Positions 1 through 10,751 of a stretch of 64,000 bases of DNA are shown piece by piece. This DNA comes from Chlorophyllum brunneum. Taxonomy: Eukaryota > Basidiomycota > Agaricomycetes > Agaricales > Agaricaceae. Position 1 is the stretch's first letter. Each line of letters opens with the position of its first letter. The position numbers were made by a program, and so were the translations under genes. The notes under the pieces are model-generated. The model did not search any database. It worked only from the letters and a program-made list of their open reading frames with translations, and was not told the DNA's origin. Location of the stretch: assembly GCA_963576785.1 (NCBI GenBank), contig OY756139.1:248001-312000 (forward strand). Direction: 5' to 3'.

Positions 1-571
1 AGAAGGCCTCTGAGTGATTGGGTCATGCGGGCCGGGCAAAGGGATTGCTGCCCAGCGAAGGCTGGCGTGGTCGAAAGAAGAAAGAGCACGGCCGAGTCTG
101 TTTCTGTGGAGGAACATCAATGATTGCGGTGCGCTGTCGGAATCCCGTACAGCAGTGCCGGGTAGTTCCGTCGGGTCAGGTTGGATTGGTGGCTCGTTCG
201 CTAGTAATTGTTCGGTATCTGAAATGTTTGTTTCTCCCTAATCAGTTGCTTAACCAGCACGTACTTACGCACGATGGTCAATTTGGCGTGTGCCTCGCGG
301 TAACGTCCGATTCGACCCTGCGCTTGTAGCTTACTACTTTTAGGTTGAGTAACTTGCGCTATGGTACGTCAGTCCATGATGTATCTCGGACGTATGAAGT
401 CAGAAGAGTAGCTCCGCGAGTAACATGGATCTTCGCGATAAGATCCGACTGATGATGAACAACCACAGGGGCTGGTCAAAAATTGACATCAAGGATCGCT
501 ATTCATATACATTCATTTCACTACAAACACATTCCCATTCCCATCGTATATGTAGCATTCGCGACTATCCT
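1..571. other. intergenic / no gene recognised
   Basis: I see no convincing gene here. The short open frames lack family resemblance and credible ATG starts. The stretch lies 3' of the Y3-like gene and should hold its terminator, but no clear poly(A) signal stands out. Confidence 0.5.
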
Positions 572-1190
572 TTAAGATCCAGCGTGTACACTGTGGCCAC
601 ATTGCCCATGGTTCACGTCAACTGTGAAGTGATATCCTCCAGGCCCAGCTTGTCCAAACCCGCCCTGGATCCATCGTTAGTGATCACTTTGCTATCATCC
701 ACGTCACCAGCGAGCCTTACCAAGTTACATTGCTTGGTGATATTTGTCAAGACCTTTTTGCAGTTGGATCCAGAAGGCGAAATACCATCCCTGTAGGTGT
801 TCCATGCGATAAAATCACCTAGATTTCATTAATCAGGCCGTATATCGCGGAAGGATTCATTACCTATACTCACAAACATTGTTGTTGGGCAAGTTGAAGC
901 AACGGCCGATAGAGTCGTTCAAGCGCATCTACAAAATACATCTGAATATTTTTGAGCCCCGGGGAATATGCCGCCTTACTGGGACTGGGTCTGCAAAGTC
1001 ACAGAAGGTGTTGATGAACTTAGCGCAGTCGGTGGCCGGCCCCGCGGCCGTGGGTCCACCTTGGTAACAAGTAGGAGCAGGCATCTGTGCCAGCGCGACA
1101 GCGACGAGAGCAGAAACGACGGTCTGTCGTAATCAGTGTTAACAGCTTCAATATGGTGAGTGGTTGAAGACGTACAGCTTTGGAGAGCAT
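572..1190 (-). CDS. small secreted cysteine-rich protein, Y3-like glycan-binding family
   Basis: Five exons (1190-1176, 1123-980, 928-874, 818-721, 664-572) join into a 134-residue protein; all four introns are GT-AG and 51-56 bases long. The first exon is only 15 bases, and its intron (1175-1124) carries a CTGAT branch-like motif. The protein starts with a hydrophobic signal peptide ending ALVAVALA, followed by a mature chain with eight cysteines. The spacing and the C-terminal pattern GGFGQAGPGGYHFTVD...GQCG match the small secreted proteins related to Coprinus comatus glycan-binding protein Y3. Family knowledge suggests a secreted, disulfide-bonded, possibly glycan-binding protein; substrate and role here are unknown. 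A TATA-like box lies about 75 bases upstream of the ATG. The main uncertainty is the tiny first exon. Confidence 0.75.
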
Positions 1191-1264
1191 CGTGAAGATT
1201 CAATCGAAAGATGTTGAAGAAAGTTCGATGGTTTGAACTATGGGACTCGTAAAGTCTCGTCCCA

Positions 1265-1273
1265 CTTATATAG
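1265..1273 (-). promoter_or_regulatory. TATA box of the Y3-like gene
   Basis: The minus strand reads CTATATAAG here, about 75 bases upstream of the ATG at 1190. The spacing suits a core promoter with a short 5' leader. Confidence 0.5.
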
Positions 1274-3353
1274 GCGTCGATTCTGTAGTTCAATGGTCCT
1301 GGCTGCAGCCTACAACCATGAAACGGCTCATAGGATTCCGGGCTAGCCATATGCAGCAAAAACTGCTTCGATGAAAGCTGGAATTGGGCACGTTCGATGT
1401 CTGCCACGGAAATCAGCCCTGGAGTTAGTTGATGATGAGCAAAGAAAACCAGGACTGCACGATTAAGTATTAGACTAGGTCTGCATCGTCCACTAAATAT
1501 CAATTACCTGGGGGAAAACAAACATGTCGATGGAGATTAGGAGCAGGAAAATGTATTATGTGATCGCAAGCTAGAATACCAGTAAAAATCAATTAGATAA
1601 AGGGCATGGATATGTCAATGAAGTTCGGGACTATGAAATACCGGTTGCTCAGATGGAGAAAGAGTACGATTTATCTAGCCTTAACGAAAAACCTGCTCAC
1701 TTAATTCCAACTGGTGTCCCCGATTGACTCCAGCTTGAGTAGCACCCTCGGTGACAGGGTGCACAAGGTTCCCTGATATACGGAAGCCTCTGTATTTCTT
1801 CATTTCAGGCTCGGAAGAGCGGCTGATTATAATTCAACAATTTTTAGAAAAGTGCGGAGATAAAATATCGTAAATTTCCAACGGTATGACAGAGTTCTTT
1901 CGAACCCAAGAGGTTTAGCCTCAGCAGCCGCTATGCATTACGAAGCAGCTGCCCAGGCCTCAACTAGTATTACGAAACAGTTGTGGAAATATGTGGGTCA
2001 TATGAACTCGAACAGAATGTGGTGGCGCGTCAGCCCTACTGTGACAAATGAGAGAGATTCCGACATATGTGAAATTTGGAATTAGGCCGTCGGATCTATG
2101 TACGAGACGGTGACTACCGTGTATATTGCTACCTTCGCCGCATTCCGTTGTATCACCTACTACTGGTATGTTGGAATTGAATATCTTCTGACTACGAAAC
2201 GCCGGCCCATGTTGCTGAAGGAAAACCTCAACGCGGAAATGTAGACTTCTGCGTTATGAACTGGTATGGGTTTCTGGGACCTGTGTAGGAGGCTAGGAGG
2301 CTATTCCACCTTATGAGCGCTGAGCGTTTGGTATGATGGCAGGTGGCCTGGAAGTCATGGCACGGTAATTCATGTCCTGGCTATTTTCTGGCTTCTCTGA
2401 GGTAAAACATGGCCGGTGTTATTATCTTTCCGGATCAGATAACCTTCGCTGCATATTGCGACGTTGGTAAAATGTCAACTGGAGGAGCTCCACGACTAGA
2501 ACCATGTACTAAGGACGACACTTGCTACATTGTGCCGCTGTAAAGCCCAGGTGCCTGTCAACCGTGTGCATGGTTTTTTGAAGGTATAGATCACACACAC
2601 TGGATAGAAGTATATTTGGAATAGAAGGAAAATGTATCGGTGCATTTGGCATTGTGTCTGGAGACAAATAACTTGTGAAGATCGAACGCCTGTCAACCCT
2701 ACCACCCATCCTCCTCCCAGACACCACCTCATGCCGCTCCAGTTACCTCAATGAGGAACAATCAGCTATCCCGTCAGCCTGCACAACGTGAATGCACAGC
2801 AGCCATCGTATGTCGTAGCCCGTAGATGGCAGTGTCATGGAGTGCTACCTCGCTCTCCACTTGGTGACCGTCACTTTGGCTCTTCCACCGTTCATTTCGC
2901 CTTCATTATTCTCCTTGTCTATGGAGCTCTTTGACCGTGTTATAGCAACGTCTTACTAACTGTTTTATATATATACTCAGAAGTGTTCCTCAATACGTTA
3001 CACTCAACCAACATCGCGGTTGTGAACTCAGGAGGTATGGTTCTGATAAAACACTCAATTCCGGCTCCACTTTCGATCGGGAGGCCTGTTCTGCACCAAC
3101 ACCATTGTCTGCGAATCACCTAGGTTGCCCATGACCTTGTGTCCTTGGCGTGCTTTTCCTAAAGTTCGGGTCTCTGTTTGAAAGAACGCCTACTTGTACA
3201 TCTATGACACTCGGAATCTCATCCGCGGTCGGGTGGAATCGTATCATCTCATCATTCCAAGTCTCCTTTCCACATCCCCCACTACAGTTGGAAAATAATA
3301 TCTTGCCCGAAGTCGAACGCTGGTATAGGGGGTCGTCGCCTTCATTCTATAAC
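1274..3353. other. intergenic, no gene recognised
   Basis: About 2 kb between the Y3-like gene promoter and the 3' end of laccase 1. The open frames here are short, lack credible starts, and show no domain I recognise. It must contain the upstream region of the Y3-like gene and the 3' end of laccase 1. Confidence 0.5.
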
Positions 3354-5591
3354 TCAAAGAGTCGGAACGGGTTCAGCGCTCTTAGTACCATTTGGAAGAG
3401 CATTCCAGGTAGGGCAAAGTTTACCCCATTCAGCTAAAAATGACGTGAGCACCTTGATGGAAACGGGATAGGACAAACATACGAGGCGGAACCGGTTTCA
3501 AGGTACCTATCTGATCGGGAGCTTCAGCGAACACAAACGCAAGTCCCCTGTTGTGAATTAGTTCTACAGGCGTGTTTTAGAGGCAATCCATGGGAACCTC
3601 ACGCGACAAGGTGGAAGGTTATGTGGCTGGAAGATCTACCATGAGATACGAGGTATGAAAAAGCCAGGAACTCACGACTCACCAGTGGATAATCCAAGGT
3701 CCAGGATTGTCAGTCCTGAAACGGATGGAAACCTGGTCCCCGACTGTATCACCGGTATTGACTGTATCACGCCGGATAGGGTCCAAAAAGTTGAAGCGAC
3801 CTGTATCCGCGCTCCTTATGACGCTAAAGGTATGCTACAGAATATTAAAAAATCAGATGGGGCTTTGGTCGAGGAATCGCTTACACCATGCAAGTGGAAC
3901 GGATGGGGACCGCCAATGAGACCACCATGGAAATTGACCTGGACCGTCTTGTTCCTCTCAACAACGAAGACAGAACCCGCAGGAAGTAGTTCCTGGGCGG
4001 TACGAGCACCGCTCAAGATCTGGAGTAGGACCGGGACAGTGGGAGGGGTGAAACTGGCGCCGTTTATGCTGAACGTGAAAGTAGTCGTGTTGAATGCCAT
4101 GCTGATATTGAACACATAATCCGCGCCATCAGGATTGGGGTCTCCAAGCGGGGGTTGATTCAACAGGGGATGTAAATCCGCTTCGGCAAGTTTATTTTCC
4201 ACAGTCTGCTTGGAGGTAGTCGGATTGGCGACACGAGCACCTTTATATCTGAGAATGGCTGAGTTGACTCCGTTCTCGAAGGTAGTGCTCAGGTTCCTGG
4301 CACCGGCGTTGGGCAAAGCACGGATCCAATAATTGTCGACGTTCTGATTGGCGTTTAGGACAACAGAATAACGTTGAGCTGGTGTCCTCCATCAGTTGGT
4401 CCTCGTTATGGGTAACCGACAACAAATACCAGTAAAAATTTGTATGGCGTTAACCGCGCGCGGTTTCGCCTCTACGCTGTCGGCTTCAATGACTGTCAAG
4501 TTATGACCATCGATAGAAAACGTAAAATTTGGTTCGCAAGACGTGGAAATTAACCGGAGACGATAACGCATTCCCTTCTGGACATTTACAACAGCCAAGT
4601 CGGCATTAGGTCCTCCCGGGTACCGTCCTTTCCCATTGACTAATGTACTGTCCACCATAGGTATAGTACCAAGGAGTGAGGGTCCGAGCGCATGATACCT
4701 GTACAAGAATGAATCGCTTTGATTGACCCGGGAAACCACCTCTTACCATCCATTCAAAGTAATAATAGTCGATTCTATGAGATGTGCAATCAAACTGAGG
4801 GGACAGTCTTGTCATCGAAAGGGCTTACCGTCGTCGACTACGAGAACTAATCATCAGATGAACGCTAACGATGCCAAGTAAGCTTTACTGACCATCATAT
4901 AGATGTTTATGGGGATCATGAGGATCATAGACAATTAATGCGCCCTCAACACCATCGCAATTCTGGATTCCTGTAGCAGCTGTGAATGCACTGAAACGCA
5001 GTGTGGTCACCACTTACCAAAGTGGGAGTGATACCAATAGGTCCCTGCGGTATCTGCAGTGAAGGAATACAAGAAAGATTTATTGGGAGAAATTGGACAT
5101 TGAGTAATGCCATCGGCGCCGTCCATAAAACTAGTGCCCCTTTGAAGTATACCGTGCCAGTGCTTTTTAAATGTAAAATTCCTGGCGCTCGCACAGCTTG
5201 TAAATCACGTACTATGCTTGTCCCACGTAGTTGGTGTGGATCGGAAAGTCGGTTAACGACATTGACCTTCAATTTGTCGCCCTGGCGGGTCGTCCAAGTG
5301 TAATTATTAGTAGAGTTAACGGGGCAGAAGAGTCAGTGGCGGATACAGACCTTGTTCACCGCGATCACAGGTCCAGGGAACATGCCATCGACGACTGATG
5401 CTCTGACAAAGTTATTACATTAAGATGTACAAAACGTGGAACTTGCACTTCGAGGTAGCTTACGGTCGAGAAAACCCGTCTGGAGAGATATCCTTGTTTG
5501 AGATGGTGAGGGTAGTCACTGGTCCAAGTCCTCGAGCAAGAGAAATCGTAGCCAACAAAACAAGAGACACAAATCGTGATTGTGGAAACAT
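3354..5591 (-). CDS. laccase 1 (multicopper oxidase), 13 exons
   Basis: Predicted secreted laccase that oxidises phenolics and reduces O2 to water. It starts [11 protein letters not shown] with a signal peptide; the joined exons give about 530 residues. All four copper motifs are present: HWHG (about residue 84), YWYHSHFG (about 124-131), GPHPFHLHG (about 416-424) and [12 protein letters not shown] (from about 474). The classic laccase intron falls between GTSI and HWHG. A 9-base micro-exon (4837-4829, coding VDD) is flanked by introns. The tenth residue after the type-1 copper cysteine is Leu, typical of a medium-potential site. Unusually the Asp of the usual HCHID motif is Thr here. No frame break was found; the stop is TGA at 3356-3354. 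It faces away from the other three laccases and is separated from them by about 13 kb. I see no TATA box in the first 100 bases upstream. Confidence 0.9.
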
Positions 5592-7236
5592 TTGCTTGAC
5601 CTAGCAGAGTTGAAGGGCAACTTGAGGGATCGTTTCAAGATGAGAGCAGGACGCGGCTGGGAATTATGAGAGGAAGGGATGGTAGAGTTGAGTCGATGAC
5701 TCGCCCTTTCGTACTATTCGCAAGTAGAGAAGCATAAGGTTGACCATGAGGAGACAAGACGACATCATCCGCATTTGTTAGAGTCCGAGGTGGGCGCAGC
5801 GCGATGCCGTGGCGTAAGAGCTTCTGGCACTTGGGCTTTACGGTATAGCTACTTGAAATATCACTTCGCACAGCTGGTTGGGTGAGAAACAAGGCTCCCT
5901 GCTGCTGATTTTCATTTTAAACTGAGTTCCAATTAGTAATGTCGTTCAGCTTGACTCCAGGTGCGCCAGCATCAAACAATTGAGTCTTTACTCAATGCGT
6001 GCGGTGTTCGGCCAGGTACTCTAATGATGTGGCCTAGATAAGTGTAGCATCTCCAACAATCCAACCCAACACCTTTGCAACCCAAAGACCCAAGATACCA
6101 CTGACAGTGTCTCGTCGGCGGCTCGCTCTCGGGGAAGTTCCGTGTCGAACAGACTCTCGGCGAACCGGCCAACAAAGACCCCTCCAGTTTCGCTCCAAAC
6201 CTCCTAAAGCCTAGTCATAGATATCGCCTTACCTCTAGTTCCAGAAGCCTTTGTCCCGTGGACTCCAACTTCCCTTCTAACACTGCGTGTTCCCACGACC
6301 CTTGCAGGTTTTGCGTGTTCTTCGAACTTCTCATTGGATTAATTAGTTAGCTGCGCGCGCAGCTAGAGAATGTGTCCATGGTAACACACAATGACTCTGT
6401 TGGCTGAGCCACCATCAATGACCAACACGCCACATATTTTATTCTATGGTTCTCTACCATATTAATTCAGTGGAATAACACCTTATTTGCCCTCTTGCGG
6501 CAGTAGAAGAATGGCCACCGCACCCTGAGCAATCTCAAGGTGCTGACAGGGTCTTCTGTATACTGAACACGAATAACGAGCGAAATAGACACCCAGTCAA
6601 GGGATAGACTGAGTACCTATAAATATGTTATGATGCCATAGTTCTAGGTACACGGCCTAGATATATTCAAGTCCCTAAAAGACAACTTACCGTCTAGCCC
6701 GGTTTGGAAATGGCTGAGCGGTTCCTGTCGCATCCAGGCTCATCGGACTTGTGTTTCCGCCTGGTGGCGTGATGGAAGATGTATTTCTGATGGAAAGTTG
6801 TGGACTAAGGTGTGCAATGCAGCTTCTTCAACGAGCCCAATGTCGACATGTGTTTTCCATAGACACAGAAGTACTATTACATTATACGGGATGATCTCCA
6901 ACTCTGGGGGGTTGGGTCAGGGCCTGAGGGTCAAATAGACATCGGTGCGCTTGCACCATTTCACCAAAACCAATATCCTGAAGATATCATTTAGTACCTT
7001 GGTAAATTCACGCTTTCACTCTTAACGAAGGAAAAACAAGCAGAACTGCTGCAAGCCGAGGTAGTCAGTCTTCATCAGTCCTTCGAGATGATCTACTCGG
7101 TTGACGCCTGGCTGGTATAACAAATTTCGGGACCGTGATACGAGTTACTGTGTCGTGAATGCGATGACGAAGTGGAAAGTATTATAAAATTATATATCAG
7201 AGTAAATACTAATCCTCCAAAGGTGAGGATGGAGGG
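5592..7236. other. upstream region of laccase 1 / intergenic
   Basis: No gene recognised. This 1.6 kb lies between the laccase 1 start and the 3' end of the F-box gene, so it should hold the laccase 1 promoter. It contains a perfect 18-base palindrome at 6348-6365 (half-site TAGCTGCGC). An open frame at 5635-5892 on the minus strand has no recognisable domain and overlaps the expected promoter. Confidence 0.5.
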
Positions 7237-9498
7237 TTAAAATTTGGGCTCCACTAGGGCCCATGTCACTTCTTCGCACCGATGGCATAAATCCGCGTGT
7301 AACACCTGAATCTCGCTATTATCCTCGAATTCTGATGGGGAAGGGGATGCTTACCATACTATACCCACGCCCTACTGAAACCAACGATCTACCTGCGCAT
7401 TGCAGGCATTTGAATTCTTGTTTGCATTGCTGCATCTGTGAAAGGGTAGTGGTGTACGGGTCCAGTCCGAGTTGGCCTAAGATGTCCTTGGTAACATCGT
7501 GGAGTTTATTATTGAATAAGAGATTTGGGCGGCCCCAGTTCCACGGTAGTTCGCAGTGGGCTCCCGTGGAACAAGTTCTCAGCAATGTGAGGATATCGCG
7601 ATCACCAGAACGTGGATCCATATCCTGATGCATGTTGGGACGATAGCCGCAAACCCATTCAATTGAGCTACCAGGTAGTCCAGAGAAATGAAGCACGGCA
7701 AGTGGTTGCAGCGATTGTTTGTCATCAAAGTAAGTAGCTTGAAGATCTTGAGGGAGTAAAGATATCAAAAACTTGTCCCGGGATTCCACCCACTCCTTGG
7801 CGACACGATCAATATCGTCTAGCTGAAATTCAGCCTCTTCCAAGCTTCGTGTAAATATGATGGACCTGAAAGGCTCTTCAACGGCGATGTCAGCAACAAG
7901 TGGTACCAATGACGGATTCATGGTCTGGGCTCGGGTCCATGCACCGAACTTCTTCACGAAGGCCAGCCAACGGGTTTGTAACTTGATTTCACACTGTTGA
8001 GAGGTATAAGTGGCTTTCAGCTCTTTCAAAGCCTTCGTGAGTTCAGGCTCGAGGACCTCCCAATCTGTTGTCACGATGGATTAACGTTAGCTGGATTCAG
8101 ACGTGGGTACAGTCAGGAGCCGTCGTACCACTCTTTGTGAGTTTTTTGGCCTTTCCAAAGCCTGGAAGATGTTTGGTGATTTCCCCGTTGGTGATCACTT
8201 CGATCTCGGTCTCTTTCCAGCCTAGAACTGTCAGCTTTCGGATAATGTTCTAAATGATAGGTCTGTACCTAGCTCATCCAACTTCTTTAGAATACTGTTG
8301 TATCATACTCTTTAGTGGCTACTCTCACAGCTACCGAGTGGAAGAACTTACGCAATCTTTCTTCCAATTCTCATCTGATCTAACTCGCCCTTACGTTCAT
8401 TGGAACGATTCTGTTCCCATTCTTGAAATACGCGGATTCCCTGGTAAATAGACAGACTTCAGGGTACTCTTACAATACTATGAAGTACTCACCCTTGCCC
8501 TTGCATTCCACAATTTACGCCTCTCGCTGTCGGATATTCCTTTGCCACATATCACCTCATCATAGTCACTGCTCAGGCAGAAGGTCCTCTTTTCTAGACA
8601 AGGTCAAGCAGAAGTTAATAGACCATTGAAGTGAAGGCTAAAGACACCTACTCGCCCGAATAGTGAGAAGGCTAGGAGGAATATAAACATGAGAGGAAGC
8701 TGAGAATCTGAGAAACCCGGGTTGTTATCTTCCTGCGAGGTGGGTCAAGTTTACATACCGATCAGTCAAGAGGCAGTTCCAACAAGCTCGTAATCGCATT
8801 ATCCATGATGTCCAGTGTCCATGTTCAATAACGCATACCTAATAGTAATCGTTCAGGTATGCTAGTAACCTGATGAATACGAACAAATCACGCACCATGC
8901 ATTTCTTGTTAAACAGAAAGCGAGTATACTGAGCAAAATTCATATCCACAAAACAACGTGGCGGGGGATTGTCTGATGCATACAGCCGCTCAAATGCCTA
9001 GTAGTTCAGATTATTGAAGACACCAGACGATGAAAGGAATTGAGCAGAACTCACGTGTTCCCATATGTACCTGGCGGACTTCTCCATGACGATGGCACGT
9101 AAACTCTTGCTTGCCCAAGACAAATGTAAGAGATCAACAGGATCCAATTCACGAAAGATCTCATGGAGTGTATCGATGGGCATCTCAGTCATGAGCTTCA
9201 AGTGTCCTCGTCGGCCTCTTACGCGTGCATCAGGTCTTGCAACGCGTTGTTGTGGATTTTCATGCTCCAGTGACGCGTCAAACGTTTGTCCCACACGACC
9301 CGACCCAACCTTGCGACGTTTCGAAGATACATTGCTCTTGTAGTTCTTCACTTTTCTTTCAACGATGTCGCGTTCTTGGTCTTCATTAAGGTTCGACGTG
9401 TCCATCACATTGTTGACTTGTTCTATCACTTCAAACGAAGAGGGAACGCGACTTTGGTTATTCTGAAGCCTTCCAGAACGCCGGGAGGATACGACCAT
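7237..9498 (-). CDS. F-box domain protein (substrate adaptor of an SCF-type ubiquitin ligase)
   Basis: About nine exons give a protein of roughly 565 residues. Exon 1 (9498-9055) codes a basic, low-complexity N-terminus and an F-box at about residues 101-145, with the core motif EMPIDTLHEIFRELDPVDLL. Exon 2 (8997-8896) and exon 3 continue with FAQYTRFLFNKKCMVC and LRACWNC, a pair of Cys motifs often seen after the F-box in Agaricomycete proteins of this type. The last exon ends LCHRCEEVTWALVEPKF with another CxxC pair. Introns are short GT-AG. The acceptor of exon 4 is ambiguous between two nearby AGs, and the last intron (49 bases) was inferred from frame. By family knowledge the F-box binds Skp1; the target-binding part is not identifiable. 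Agaricomycetes carry very many such genes, so no specific role can be assigned. Confidence 0.75.
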
Positions 9499-9946
9499 GA
9501 CTCACAAGCCAAGCTCTGTCAAGGTAATCCGTAAAATTAAGAAAGACAGGTAAGCACGTGTTCCACCATTATGTATTAATGGTCGTGGGAATGGGACCCC
9601 GTGATCAGTTCCCTTTTTTTTACCATGACCAAGTTAAGACGCAGTGGATTTACTAACTGGTGATGACCACGGATTCAGATAAGCAATGAAGACGCCCAGG
9701 CACAAGTACCTATTGCATCCGGTTCATCTAATACGCTTACCTAGAGTACGCCAGCGCTGAGAGGAATCAGTGTTGTGAATCTACGAAATCTTCGACGTTC
9801 GTCGTGGGCTCAGAAGGTGGAGTAAACGGTGACGAGACTTGTTTCATAGTGGCACATCCATCACAAGCCCACGATATAAGCACCCGCTTCCCCGGTCCTC
9901 GTCGAGGTATCTCCCGGAGCGGCACCGCTGTTCAACTTGAAGGTGC
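9499..9946. other. intergenic, no feature recognised
   Basis: Upstream of the F-box gene. It contains a short T-tract near 9610 and no convincing open frame. Confidence 0.5.
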
Positions 9947-10398
9947 TTATACTTTATCAGCGTAATGAAAGTCCGAGTCGGAATATGACTTGCTCTGGGG
10001 GAACGACATTTCGAGGGTATGTTCCACTGAATCCAGATCCGGAAGCGGATAGGACGGTAGGTAAATTCCATGCAGAAGTTCAGACGATTGCAAAGCAAGG
10101 GATAAACAAGAGGCTGAGTGTCGCGTGATTGGATATAGGAGACAGAGCGGATATAACTGGAAAGACCCGAGGTATCTTGGAGAGTTCCCATGCATTCTTT
10201 CTCTTTGTAGTAATCCGGGTTCTCCATTTCGCGATCCATAATGCTTTTGGGTAAAAGGTTGAATATAATTTTGTCAGCGGCTTACTGAATGTATTTTGTT
10301 TCGCAGTGGTACTTGGCATCAGTTCGATCAACGCCATCTGTTAAGAATCCGCTCAAGCTACCCAGCTCATGCATGGCTCCTGAATAGCTAAGTGACAT
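9947..10398 (-). CDS. hypothetical small protein, doubtful model
   Basis: A minus-strand model with exons at 10398-10286 and from 10243, plus a possible 53-base intron inside the second part, gives a protein of about 118 residues ending YADKV. The first intron (10285-10244, GTAAGC...AAAAG) is credible but only 42 bases; the second uses a weak GTCTTT donor. If the second intron is not removed, the frame runs instead to a TGA near 9844 and gives a basic C-terminus. I recognise no domain, signal peptide or membrane segment. It could be a real lineage-specific gene, a fragment, or a chance open frame. Confidence 0.28.
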
Positions 10399-10751
10399 AG
10401 AAAATTGTTGCTATCTGAAGGAATGCGGAGGAAAATCAAGGAAATAACTTGACTCTATGCCCGAACGGATCGGCGAACAACACCGTCGGGATAAACCTCT
10501 CGCGCAACGTGTGCCTCCTCGGACTATCAGAGTCTCCACTAGACTTTGGCTTCAAAAATGAGACATACCGCAGAGATTAGAGGTGTGTAACGTTCATGTT
10601 AGTGCGTCAAGTACAGTAAGAAGTCAGGAACTCGTCCAACAAGCCTTCTCTTGGGGTGACCTGTGTCATTCATGTGCGTCAGCCAACCGGTTTGACCAGA
10701 AAATCTATTCCTTCACCCCAAACGCTGTCTTCAACATGAATCACAACGTCC
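10399..10751. other. upstream region of the RhoGAP gene
   Basis: No gene recognised. It lies between the doubtful minus-strand gene and the plus-strand RhoGAP start, so it is the likely promoter and leader region of the latter. Confidence 0.4.

Noticed and set aside
3150..3437. Plus-strand open frame of 95 codons
   Set aside because: It lies antisense to the last exon of laccase 1 at its end, does not start with ATG, and has no domain resemblance.
7263..7628. Plus-strand open frame of 121 codons
   Set aside because: It is the antisense shadow of the last F-box exons.
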